DNA of 64,000 nt, taken from positions 11,907,501-11,971,500 of the forward strand of contig CM072876.1 in the NCBI GenBank assembly GCA_036937835.1, written 5' to 3'. Position numbers and translations under genes: made by a program. Origin of the DNA: Pampus argenteus (lineage: Eukaryota; Chordata; Actinopteri; Scombriformes; Stromateidae). Under the pieces are notes generated by a model. The model made no database searches, was not told the DNA's origin, and saw only the letters and a list, made by a program, of their open reading frames with translations. Shown here in pieces: positions 36,801-46,538 of the stretch; the first letter of the stretch is position 1; each line of letters opens with the position of its first letter.

Positions 36801-39800
36801 GCCTTTTCGGGACTGTACGTGACTTTAGTGACAGTACGTGTGTCTTGTCTAGACAATCCTGGCTACCTTCAGCCTCATTACAGAGAGAGGAAATGAAGCT
36901 CATTGTTTCATAGCCTGTACATACATTTCCACCTATTTTCCAAATAAGAGGCTCGTCATATCAAGCTCATCATATCAGGCTTTTGGGAAACAGGAGTCCC
37001 ACTTCCCGTCACGATGATGCCTAGTTGCACACAAACTTTTTTTTTAACCCTGATTTATACAGTTATGTACACATAAAGAACAACAGAGAGTGACTGATGA
37101 AAGTGTGCTAAACGTCTCCTCACTCTGAGACTTATTAAGATCATATGCACTTAATAGAAAGAGCGCAAGGCCATAAACTCAACAGGAACAGCATGAGCAT
37201 TTTTTCCAGAAGCCCATTCCTTGTTTGATTGAATTGCTTTTTTAGCTAACAGGTCACGGCTGACAATACAGCTTCTGTGGAAGGAAATGACCTTTATGAA
37301 CACCAGTAACTGGCAAATAAATCATTTAAACTCGAGCCAAAAAGCATACCATTGTGAATAGCAAAGCTGAAGCAAATGGTGTATTTCTAATTGAATTTAT
37401 TGAGCCTCAGCTAAATGTGGGAATGAAAGCTTAAAGGCTTTTTGCGAGAAACAAAGCAGGGCCCTGTCATCAAATCAGCGGCAGAACTGACCTCCCTTTC
37501 CCATGTCTCCAGTGTTTCAGGATGTCCACGTCATGATCTTCATCGGCTTCGGGTTCCTGATGACCTTCCTGAAGAGATACGGGTTCAGCAGCGTGGGCGT
37601 CAACTTACTCCTGGCCGCCTTCGGCCTGCAGTGGGGCCTCCTCATGCAGGGCATCTGGCACCTGGATGAAGACGGCAAGATCAGAGTCAGCATCTTCAAG
37701 TATGGCTGTTGTGTCTGCACTTTGTTGTGTTGAATAAGCCCCTGACTAACATTCATGCAGATTAATATACATCAGCAATTAGTAGCAGCTCAGTAAAACA
37801 ATGATCTGTCCTGTTAGATGTTGAGAAGCTCTGACAGATCACGTTTGGTACTATACTATAATGCCTGTTGTCCTAATGTTTTGTTTTCTTTCCCTTCCTG
37901 AAGAATAATCAATGCAGACTTCAGCACAGCTACGGTCCTGATCTCCTTCGGAGCTGTTTTGGGTAAAACCAGCCCGGTGCAGCTCCTCATCATGACTGTA
38001 CTGGAGATCACCATCTTCTCTATCAATGAGCATCTGGTGGCCACGGTCTTTGAAGTGAGTACACTAGCTAGCACACATGCAAAGTGTTGATGAACTACAC
38101 CAGCAAAATGCAGCATTAATTCCTGCTTTATGACTGGGAACATTCACTTTGTAGGAAATTTTAAAGCTCTTGTTTGTGTCACCTTTTACTTTTGCAGGCG
38201 AATGATGTCGGGGCATCCATGATCATCCATGCCTTCGGAGCCTACTTTGGACTCATCGTGGCTCGAGTACTTTACCGACCTGGTTTAAAAAATGGACACG
38301 AGAACGACGGATCTGTTTATCACTCTGATCTGTTTGCTATGATCGGTAAGAGCTGGTTACACTTTATATTGACCTGATCACAAGACCCCTGCACATGTAT
38401 GCCATCTAGTGGTCACAGATAGCCATGCACATATAAATCCATAAATGCCGAATTGAAGTGTAAATTGATATGATTGAGTTTATTTTAATTAATTATAAAA
38501 ATGCTGTTTCTTTGTTACTCTTTTATACAGGAACTGTCTTCCTGTGGATGTTCTGGCCTAGTTTTAACTCGGCCATCGCTGAACCAGGCTATACTCAGCT
38601 CACAGCAGTGATCAACACCTACCTCTCCCTGGCCTCCTGTGTGCTCTCTGCCTACGCCATCTCTAGCCTCGTGGAGCACAAAGGAAAACTGGACATGGTC
38701 AGAATTACTGTCCTTTAAAAATCTACAGCAGCACTGTTTCACAGATGGTTAAAATCGGAGATGTGATTTACTTGTTTTTATATGATGATGTATTACAGGT
38801 ACATATCCAAAATGCCACCTTGGCTGGTGGCGTTGCCGTGGGAACGTGTGCTGACATGAATATTGGGCCATTTGGCGCTATGCTGATTGGACTCGTGGCT
38901 GGCATCATTTCTACCGTGGGCTTTAAGTACCTGACTGTGAGTTAAAAGTCAAAGCAAAGGTTTAGGTTAGGTTAGGTTTTGAAAATTTTAAGTATAAACT
39001 TTATGATTTGACATGTTTTAAGTATTAAAAAGGGATAATAAAACAGACTTTGACTCCTGTGGTGGAGTTTGAAATCAAAATGCATATTTTGTCAATCATT
39101 TGGTTGTAACAGGATGCCTTTTTTCCTACTCTGTAGCCTATCCTGGCATCTCACCTGGGCATCCAAGACACCTGTGGTGTCCACAATCTGCATGGCATGC
39201 CCGGCATCCTGGGCGGGTTGGCTGGTATTATTGCTGTCGCTTTAGGCAAGAAAAAGTAAGACCCGCCCCCACAATGTTATATTCTAGCCTTGTATATATG
39301 TAATACTTCGGCTAAATGTCAGTTTGCAGCTTTTACATTCCTGTCACCCCTCCTCCTCCTCCTCCTCTATAGAGGCAGTGCTGCCATGCAAGCTGCTGCC
39401 TTGGCTTCATCCCTCGGGTTTGCTTTGGTTGGAGGTGCTGTTACAGGTGGGTGGAGATAAAAAAAATTACCATATGTGACATTGTATAGCAGATACATTT
39501 CTGAGCACAGGGTTGCTTACAATTTAGCCAAAAAAGCCGAGAATCCAGGGTAACTGAACATGCCTTTTTTTTTAAGGTTTAATAATGAAGTTGCCGATCT
39601 GGGGACAACCTCCAGACCAGAACTGCTTCGATGACTCTATTTACTGGGAGGTAAGAAATCCTGATTATCATAAATATTCTACGTCCAATCTCTGACTGGT
39701 GAGCATCATAAATTATAGATGTGGTAGACCAATGTTGTTTAAGTTATTAAATCACTGATTTGGGGATCATATCAGGTGGATGTGATTCACTTAAAATACA

Positions 39801-40045
39801 GATTTTATCATGTAGGCCTTCATTCATAGAAAAACTTTTTTTCCCCTGGTAATTATTTGAAATATCTGGTGTTACATATGAGGCAATTGCCATTTGCTGT
39901 CTTTGATATATAAACTGGTGTCTCTTTCATTGTGATACGGGCAAATTATTTCAAATAATTGTTTTTTCAGGTTCCTGCGGAGGAGGAGGAGAATGAGGAG
40001 AGCTTGGCTCACGCAGATCACTCAAAAAACAAAGCAGAGGTTTAA
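33833..40045 (+). CDS. rhag: Rh-associated glycoprotein, ammonia/CO2 channel
   Basis: Ten exons: 33833-34007, 37513-37699, 37904-38054, 38198-38345, 38531-38697, 38799-38936, 39137-39255, 39373-39446, 39577-39650, 39971-40045 (TAA). They give 435 residues (human RHAG 409). It is an Amt/Mep/Rh-family membrane channel of about 12 helices that forms trimers and conducts NH3 and possibly CO2. In fish it is known from red cells and gill pillar cells. Motifs seen: FQDVHVMIFIGFGFLMTFLK, NADFSTATVLISFGAVLGKT, the twin pore histidines His182 (IIHAFGAYFGL) and His341 (CGVHNLHGMPG), and WPSFNSAIAEPG. An extracellular N-glycosylation sequon is at Asn46 (NNT). The C-tail is acidic (EEEENEE) and longer than in mammals. 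Similarity to RHAG (ADMNIGPFGAML, LKLPIWGQPPDQNCFDDSIYWE) exceeds what I expect for RHBG or RHCG. Intron 1 is 3.5 kb; the others are short. The start is supported by the hydrophobic first helix that follows directly. Confidence 0.95.
36620..36785 (+). repeat. Dispersed teleost repeat fragment in rhag intron 1
   Basis: The phrases TTTTGGCAAATATGCTTGTC, GCTGAGAGTTAGATGAGAAG, TACAGCCAGCAGCTACATAG and TAGCATAAAGACTGAGAACT followed by GGGGGAAACAGCT match, from memory, a short interspersed sequence found in many percomorph genomes. Only one copy is in this window, so support rests on recall, not on an internal comparison. Confidence 0.55.
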
Positions 40046-41200
40046 AGATTTGTGCTAGAAATCATTTATCATTTACATATTTCAGGGTTTTTTCTCGTGT
40101 CACACGGGTAATCCGATTCTTACAGTTGATAATTATTATGACATTTTAAGAATTTAAAAAAGAGAACAGCAAACATCAGGGAATTTTTTTTTTTTTTTTT
40201 ACACTGAAATTTGTGATCAACAGTTCACAACATGTGGGTCACATCATAGCTTCACTGTTGAAACACTTGTATAAGCTCTTTCTTTATTGCATTTTATATA
40301 TATACATATATACATAACATAAAAAAGCATGATTTAAGATACTAGTATAGTGTGTATTTTCCTTCATACATTCTTTTAAATTTCCATACACATGACATAT
40401 CTGTGCTGAGCCTTTAGGTCAAAGACAGGAGTCAAACCAGGCTTTGACTGCTGCTTCGTGTTACCTCACTGGAGCCCAATCCTTCTGCAAGGAGCCCGAG
40501 TCAGACTGTGTGAAGTCAGCTTGGCTCTGACACGGGCAGGGATAGTAGCATAATGTTCTTGTAACTAATTAACCTTTGTGTGGTTTTATTCTCCACCGCT
40601 TGCGAGCATTTTCTATCTGTCTGTGGGCAGCTGTATGATTTCTTCAATGCAATGATGATGATCACATTCAGAGCTGTGCATTAGATTGGCTGCCACCGGG
40701 CAAGCTGTGGTTACTGTGTTTTTCCCTGTTTTCTATTTACACCCAGTGTATTCTTTCATGTACAGTTTAGCATTTAGTTGGATCGACAATGGTCAGTTTG
40801 ATTAAAGCCCTGCGCTGTCAAAGAAAAACCGGTACTGAATGTTTTCAGATATCTTTAGAACAACGCAATAGTAGACTTGTTTTTACTTTAAACGTCTTTT
40901 TCACACATGTGACAAACCCTCCTGTGTTAGACTTTGCTTTGTTCTTCTTGATATCTTTTGAATCTGCACAATATTGCAGTGCTGACGGACAGATTGTTAT
41001 TGGGGTAAACATCAAAACATAAGACTGCAGGGCTAGATGAAACTGACTACATAAAGACTTAATTAATCATGTCAGATTATGTAGGCTATGATGTCCCGAC
41101 CACTGAAACACATCCAGATTTTGTGTTTTTATACAGTGGGCATGTGCTCCTATGTGTATAATATACTAATACTGTCATAATAAATATGTTTTTTGTACAA
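40046..41200 (+). other. rhag: rhag 3'UTR with poly(A) signal at 41179-41184
   Basis: AATAAA at 41179-41184 is followed by a GT-rich stretch (GTTTTTTGTACAATACCAGTG, GGTTATGTGTG). This would give a 3'UTR of about 1.15 kb, AT-rich and containing a T17-type run near 40184-40200. An earlier site cannot be excluded. Confidence 0.6.
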
Positions 41201-41564
41201 TACCAGTGGTTATGTGTGATTTTGTTATAGTGCGTCGACATTAACAACAATCTTAAGGTGAGTTCTGATATTTTTTAGAAATATTACAGTCTAATGGAGT
41301 ATATAACAGAAACAGAAAATAGACGTATAATGAATGGATTAATTCTGTGACTTTTTAGCCTGCATCTAGATCACAGTATAGCCCGACTTTGTATCTAGTG
41401 ATCAGGATAAGTAGGTGGGACATTTTAAAGTTAAAAAGTAAACTTGTCATTGCTCTGTGGTGGACGAACGATGTAACAGCGTTATTGTTCTTAAAGCAAC
41501 TCACACATATATTTGGCATTTCTGTACAATAATTACTTCATAGTTATCCAACATATACATGTAT

Positions 41565-41850
41565 GTTGAAATGAGGTGATTAGTCAATAAATTGATTATC
41601 TGACTAATAAAGTAAATCAGCAACTATTTTGATAAGCAAATAATAGGTTTTTTTTAAAGGAAGAATGCCAAAAGTTTGTTGGTTTGAGCTTCTCAAATGT
41701 GAGTATTTTATGCTTTTCTTACATACAGTACTTGATAGTAAACTGAATATCTTGGTTTTGGTCTGTTTGTTGGATAAAATAAGACATTTAACATTTGAGT
41801 CACCATCAACTCTGGTTTATTCTGTCATTTTTTCACAAATTTCAATTTTC
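41565..41850. mobile_element. Degenerate teleost MITE (GCTGCAACTAA family), partial copy
   Basis: The stretch from TTAGTCAATAAATTGATTATCTG through ATCAGCAACTATTTTGATAA, TGCCAAAAGTTTGTTGGTTT, GAGCTTCTCAAATGTGAGTA and GTAAACTGAATATCTTGGTT reads, in the opposite orientation, like the body of the same fish MITE family found at 50874-51134. One tip (with GCTGCAA) is lost. It sits between rhag and the next gene. Confidence 0.6.
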
Positions 41851-42109
41851 TTTCTACTATATGAATATGGATAAAATATCTGACAAATTGGATTCACGTG
41901 AGGTTCATACAATCATGGTCCACAGAGGATTTAACTCCTATTAAATCTGCTCATATCTTGATTTTCATCTAGATCACCATTGTGTCGAAATTTAAAATTG
42001 TCCACACTTGTGTTTATGACCAAATATTCGCAAATGCATGGATGTATTGCAACTTCCTATTATTTAAGTATGTATTTAATTCTTATTATACATTAATGCA
42101 CACACACAC

Positions 42110-42317
42110 ACAGACGCTATACTCTACTCACCGATAGAGGCGCTGTCGGCTGTTTCGCTCCATTGTTTTGAACGTTGAGAACCGCGGTGCATCCCGGGAT
42201 ACAAAATGCTTCTTAGGAGTGTGTGCTAATGCTAACTTGGACGAGTTAACTGCGAATAATATATATATGCATATATATATTTGCCTTGTAGTGTTCGTAT
42301 AATTTTCAGTCGCCGTC
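42110..42317 (+). promoter_or_regulatory. Promoter and 5'UTR of the Lys/Ser-rich protein gene
   Basis: A small CpG-containing patch (CACCGATAGAGGCGCTGTCG, CGCTCCATTG, ACCGCGGTGCATCCCGGGAT) precedes the ATG at 42318 within otherwise AT-rich DNA. CATTG is an inverted CAATG-like box. There is no convincing TATA at the usual place, although TATATA runs occur at 42261-42280. This looks like a housekeeping-type promoter. The transcription start is unknown. Confidence 0.45.
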
Positions 42318-44665
42318 ATGGTGAGTACTGAGCTGCTTGTGATACTGACAGCAGGACTTTATGTGCTCTTATAACAGCTTAAGACGCTTTTAGCTTGAGA
42401 TGTGTAAACGAAGCCTGGTTAACGTTAAGCACCAAAGATCATTACTTCCCATATTCCTCTGTGTTAACAACCAATATGCTAGCAAACAAAGCCACAACTG
42501 TTAGCACCATGTCTGTTTTAATCGAGTAGGTGAAGCTATATTATGTGAATGTTTTCTGCTCACATCCAGCTCGCAGTTACACATATAAACATTTCATCTG
42601 AGGCGAAGTCCTGCATGAAGAAACCCTGCTTAAGTTAAAGTACATAAGCAGCAACATGTACCTGTAGTGCTTTGGTCTACTGCTATTGAAGCGTCAGTGT
42701 GTAACTGTCGTAGCTGCTGCAGGTGGAGCTAGTTTGAACTACTTTATATACTGTTAGCATTTTAGCCCAGTGGTTCCCAACCTAGGGGGCTGGACCCCTC
42801 CAAAAGGTCACCAGATAAATCTGAGGGGTCATGAGATGATTATTGGGAGAGGAAAGAAGAAAAAAACTGATACACAAACCTGTTTTCAGTTTTAGGACTT
42901 TTTATCTAATCTTTATGGTGAAATATTTGATCATTTGAACATTTATTGAAAAGAAACCATGTGAGACGTTTAGAGGTAAAAATCACTATTTGTTGGAGCT
43001 GTTAGCAACTCATAGACATGTGAAAATAGACCCGACTACACACTGCTTTTAGTAAAACGTAAAAAGAACAAAAAAGTTGGAAACTACTTGTTTCATCTGC
43101 TTCTTCTTTAACAGTGTGTTGTATTTTAAAAAACTTGTTATATTAACCATTGTGCCAGATTTTCATCTGAAAATAACCTAAGTACAATACTACAGTAAAT
43201 GTACTTATTTCCTACCACTACGTTTCTCTTTGTTTCTAGTCAACCAAAGCGGAGTGCAGAGTATCCAGTTCCACCTCCAGAACAGATGAAAGGAGGAGAT
43301 CAAGCAGCAGAGGCAAAACAACCTAATTTCTTGCTTTTATTAAGAAACAGTTTCTACCATCTGTCTAAAAATTGTCTTTGGATTTTGGTTGATTTTTGCA
43401 CTGATGTTTTTTTTTTTTTTCATTTATTTTTTCATTTTTTTCAGGACGGGAAAAAAAGAAGCGGAAACGCAGCCGTAGCAGATCATCCTCGTCATCCTCC
43501 ACCTCGTCGTCAACATCTTCATCTTCGTCGTCGTCATCCTCGTCGTCCTCTTCTTCATCACGCTCCTCCAGCCGTAGTCGGGGTAGCTCCAGTAGTAGTG
43601 GTAAGTGCAAAGTGTAAAGACTTTGGTACATCTAATGAGCTTTGGCCTGTAAAATCTTAATAAATACATGTAATATTAAATTGATTATAAATTTGTCCTA
43701 AACTTTTTGTGTATATATTTTGCAGACTGTTTTAACAATCCACATAGGAAGTCTTATTTTTTCATCATAACTATTAAACATGATTCTGTGTGTTTTGTTT
43801 TGTTGTTTTTAGACTCTCACAGTAAATCCAGAAAGCAGTCTAAGAAAAGGAAAAAGGAGAAACAGTCCAAAAAAGTAATTTTCTGTGTTTGTATTCAGGC
43901 ATTGCCAATATAACGTGATGATTTTTAGTTTTAGTTTAGATAAGTTTTGGTTATTTTCTTGAGCAGAAAGGAAAGAAAGACAAGCGGCATAAACGTAAAA
44001 AGGACAAGAAATCAAAAGGAGAAGAAAACTCGGGACCTGTTCAGATCTCCAAGGTAGCACAATGTGCATGCAGTTAAATCATTAACTGTTTGTTCTAAGC
44101 CAAATCTTTTCTTACCTGTGTGTCCGTTGATGTATTAATGTGCTAGCTGTTTGTAGATAATCAATTTTCTTGTATTTTCGCTGATCAGTTTTATACTCAG
44201 TCAGCAGCATATGAAATATTCCATCATGTAAAATGTGATCATCGCTCTTTCCATCAAATGAAAAAACCAAATCTATCCTGCTAACTAGCACGAGCTAGTG
44301 ACATGACAAAAGTGTGTGTCAATGAGTATATAGTGTGCATGTTTGTATTCAAACATTCAACATTTGGCCTGACATGATAAACATGTTGCTCCACTACTAT
44401 TGTAGTCTTAACGTTTCTTTTTTTTTTTTCTTCCAGTACTTGAAGGAAAGGAAGAAAGGCAAGTACAGCATGATCTCAGGAAAGAAGATAAAGATGAAAG
44501 TAAAGAAGTCAAAGAAAGATAAACAGGTAATCTCAGTCTCTTATTGCAGACCAGTGACGTGGCTGTGCCTCTACAGATTTTTTTTAATGGGTTCTTATGT
44601 GCTTTATCTTACAGCGGGACAAAAATCGAGCAGAACTTCTTGAGTTCTTGAACTCTACCGTGTGA
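42318..44665 (+). CDS. Small Lys/Ser/Arg-rich protein, probably nuclear, function unknown
   Basis: Seven exons: 42318-42320 (the ATG alone), 43240-43312, 43445-43600, 43813-43874, 43967-44053, 44437-44526, 44615-44665 (TGA). They encode 173 residues in continuous phase. The order is: a Ser/Arg-rich start (STKAECRVSSSTSRTDERRR), a basic REKKKRKRSRSR, a serine run of about 20 residues with two interspersed threonines, RSSSRSRGSSSSSDSHSKSR, several lysine blocks that would serve as nuclear localisation signals, then a non-repetitive tail KYLKERKKGKYSMISGKKIK ... KDKQRDKNRAELLEFLNSTV. The tail looks like the conserved, informative part. I do not recognise the family. SR-type composition suggests an RNA-processing or nucleolar protein, but that is inference from composition only. 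Donor 2 is GC instead of GT (43313-43314). All the other introns are GT-AG, and the phases support the model. Confidence 0.8.
42650..43220. mobile_element. Degenerate teleost MITE, copy 2, filling intron 1
   Basis: This is homologous along most of its length to 14820-15525. Shared stretches include GTAGCTGCTGCAGGTGGAGC, ACTACTTTATATACTGTTA, GTGGTTCCCAACC, GGTCACCAGATAAATCTGAG and the closing CAGTAAATGTACTTATTTCC. The right tip (CCTACCACTAC) ends about 20 bases before the 3' splice site of exon 2 (43239/43240), so the element borders the polypyrimidine tract. No coding capacity. Confidence 0.7.
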
Positions 44666-45850
44666 GGCCACTGTGGACACCAGAAGTGGCGCTCGGGCTC
44701 GGACACAGCAGCAAAACTCAGGAAACAACAAGCTGGATGTCCAGGAGAATAGATATGAAGAGGGTTCTGTGGAAGAAATGATAAATAGCACCTGTATTGA
44801 CACACACAGGAGCAGCACCAAGCTGGATGGAGTAAAGGAGCGTGTCACCATGCATTTAGACCACCATTTTTGTCATATATCTCTCATAGCTGTTGTTAGC
44901 TGTTGATGTGAAGAGTTAAAGGACCGGTTCTGTTGGAAAAGCTGTCGACTCAGGTGCCCAAATGAACATAGAAATAGATTTTTCTTGTTATAATCACTTG
45001 TTCATAGTGACCATTGGAAGATCCCTTCATAATGCACTTACAAGGTGACGGGGGCAAAATCCTCAGTCCTCCTCCTGTGTAAAAATGTATTTAAAGGTTT
45101 ATCTCAGTCTAAAATTAAAATTCAGCTGACCAAATGAGTCAAATCAAATAGAGATCTTTCAGCTTCATAAGGCTGAAGCCCCATATAAGCTTCAGATAAA
45201 CCTTTGAATGCATTTTTACACAAAATGACTGAATACATTGAAAGTGCATTTGAAGTATGAACAGGAGTATTGATTACAGCTACTTTGTGTGTTCATATGG
45301 GCACCTGACTGCTTTAAAACACACTTGAAAAATTGTGAACCTATCCTTTAATGATGAGCAGTGTTGTCAGAAATGTCAGCTTTGACCAACTGTATGATTT
45401 ATAAGTGTGAGGACTGCCAGCAATCAGTTTCGTAAGATGCTTATGGTGTATGGATTTCTTTACCCGCTGACTGTCAATTATTCATGACCACCTGACGTCA
45501 TTCGCAACAGCCCATAACGTTGTATTTTTTGTAGATAACGACCGCTATGTTTCCAGAGTATAATCTGGCTCGGGAACCACAGTGTTATCAGTGTTATACT
45601 GATATAGTTTTTTTTTTTTTTTTTTTTTGTACATTTTGTTTTAAAATGATATGAGAATCAACTCTGTTGTTTGATGATTGCTTAATGTCTTAGTCCCAAA
45701 TTATATCACCATAATTTTATTACATTCACGTATAAAATACAATTCCTATTAGTCCCTCTGTGTCAAACCAGTTGGAAGCTTTATATGGATGGTGTAATGT
45801 ACTGTTGAATTTTGCTGTGTGACAAAAAGAGAAGAAATGGCAATAAACTG
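44666..45850 (+). other. 3'UTR of the Lys/Ser-rich protein gene, AATAAA at 45842-45847
   Basis: After the TGA there is no conserved frame. The stretch contains a foldback MITE (44916-45351), a T-run at about 45608-45628, and a canonical AATAAA at 45842-45847. The rd3 gene comes from the opposite direction, with its own candidate signal at 46190-46195, so the two genes end tail to tail about 340 bases apart. Confidence 0.6.
44916..45351. mobile_element. TTAA-flanked foldback MITE (piggyBac-like)
   Basis: The 436-bp segment is bounded by TTAA at 44916-44919 and 45348-45351. Its two halves are inverted imperfect copies: AGGACCGGTTC against AGGATAGGTTC at the tips, TCAGGTGCCCAAATGAACA against CAGGTGCCCATATGAACA, and GTGTAAAAATGTATTTAAAG against GTGTAAAAATGCATTCAAAG, followed in both by GTTTATCT. 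Long inverted arms and TTAA duplications fit a non-autonomous piggyBac-type element, a kind I recall as common in fish. It lies within a predicted 3'UTR, where the transcript would fold into a hairpin of roughly 200 paired bases. Confidence 0.85.
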
Positions 45851-46189
45851 CTGGGTTTTAAAATGTTTCACTCAGAAAGATCTGGTAACATTTAGTGATT
45901 CTTCTGTTGGATCTCTTCTTTTTCGAAACCTTCCTGTCAACGGGGAAAGCTTTCAGTCTGCTAACCTTGGATGATGAACTATTGTGTCTTTGTGTGCTGT
46001 TGGAAGAAAACAAAGTGCAGTCTATGGAGAGAGAGCATGACTCACTGAATGACATAAATGTTAGCACTTACTGTCACCAATTGTTTAGCTTCAAAACCTT
46101 TCCTTTATGAGCAATATTCATGCTGAAATCCCATGCAAAACATTCAGACCATTTTGAGTGATGTGATGAAACAATACCATCATATTTCA

Positions 46190-46538
46190 TTTATTCTGCA
46201 ACATTCAGGGGTTAAGAAAGCCATTATATAATAAACATCCCCACCAGGCTATAATAAATACCCCCTAGATGCCAATGGAGAATAAAATGTCTACAAAAAA
46301 TGGAATCACTGCAAGTTGAAACGGTTTTCCAGTGCTAAAAAAAGCTGTTGTGGTGCAGACGATTTAAGGAAAACAGCTGACATTACTTTTTAGATTTAAA
46401 AGTAAATGGATTAAAAACTGAGTTGGTCTCATACTGAAAGAAAGGATGGACTCCTCCTGAATCGCCAGGTGCAAAGTACAGAACACTTATCTGTCCAACT
46501 AGAAAATCCTACAATCACTGTTCCATGAACGCCCCATA
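46190..46538 (-). other. rd3: rd3 3'UTR with candidate poly(A) signal
   Basis: On the minus strand an AATAAA (TTTATT at 46190-46195 as given) lies about 345 bases after the rd3 stop codon. No other feature is seen in the stretch. Confidence 0.5.

Noticed and set aside
43199..43660. Plus-strand 153-codon continuous frame across exons 2-3 of the Lys/Ser-rich gene
   Set aside because: It reads through a poly(T) intron and uses a His/Pro/Arg frame of the TCC/TCG repeat. The spliced SR-like frame links to the downstream lysine-rich exons and this one does not.
43365..43669. Minus-strand Asp/Glu-rich frame of 88 codons
   Set aside because: It is the reverse complement of the serine run in the Lys/Ser-rich gene, whose plus-strand exons have proper splice sites and continuous phase.
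42318..44665. Assignment to FAM133, SREK1IP1 or RSRP1
   Set aside because: Only the low-complexity composition is shared. The non-repetitive tail does not match any of these as I remember them. RSRP1 was tempting because it neighbours RHD in human.
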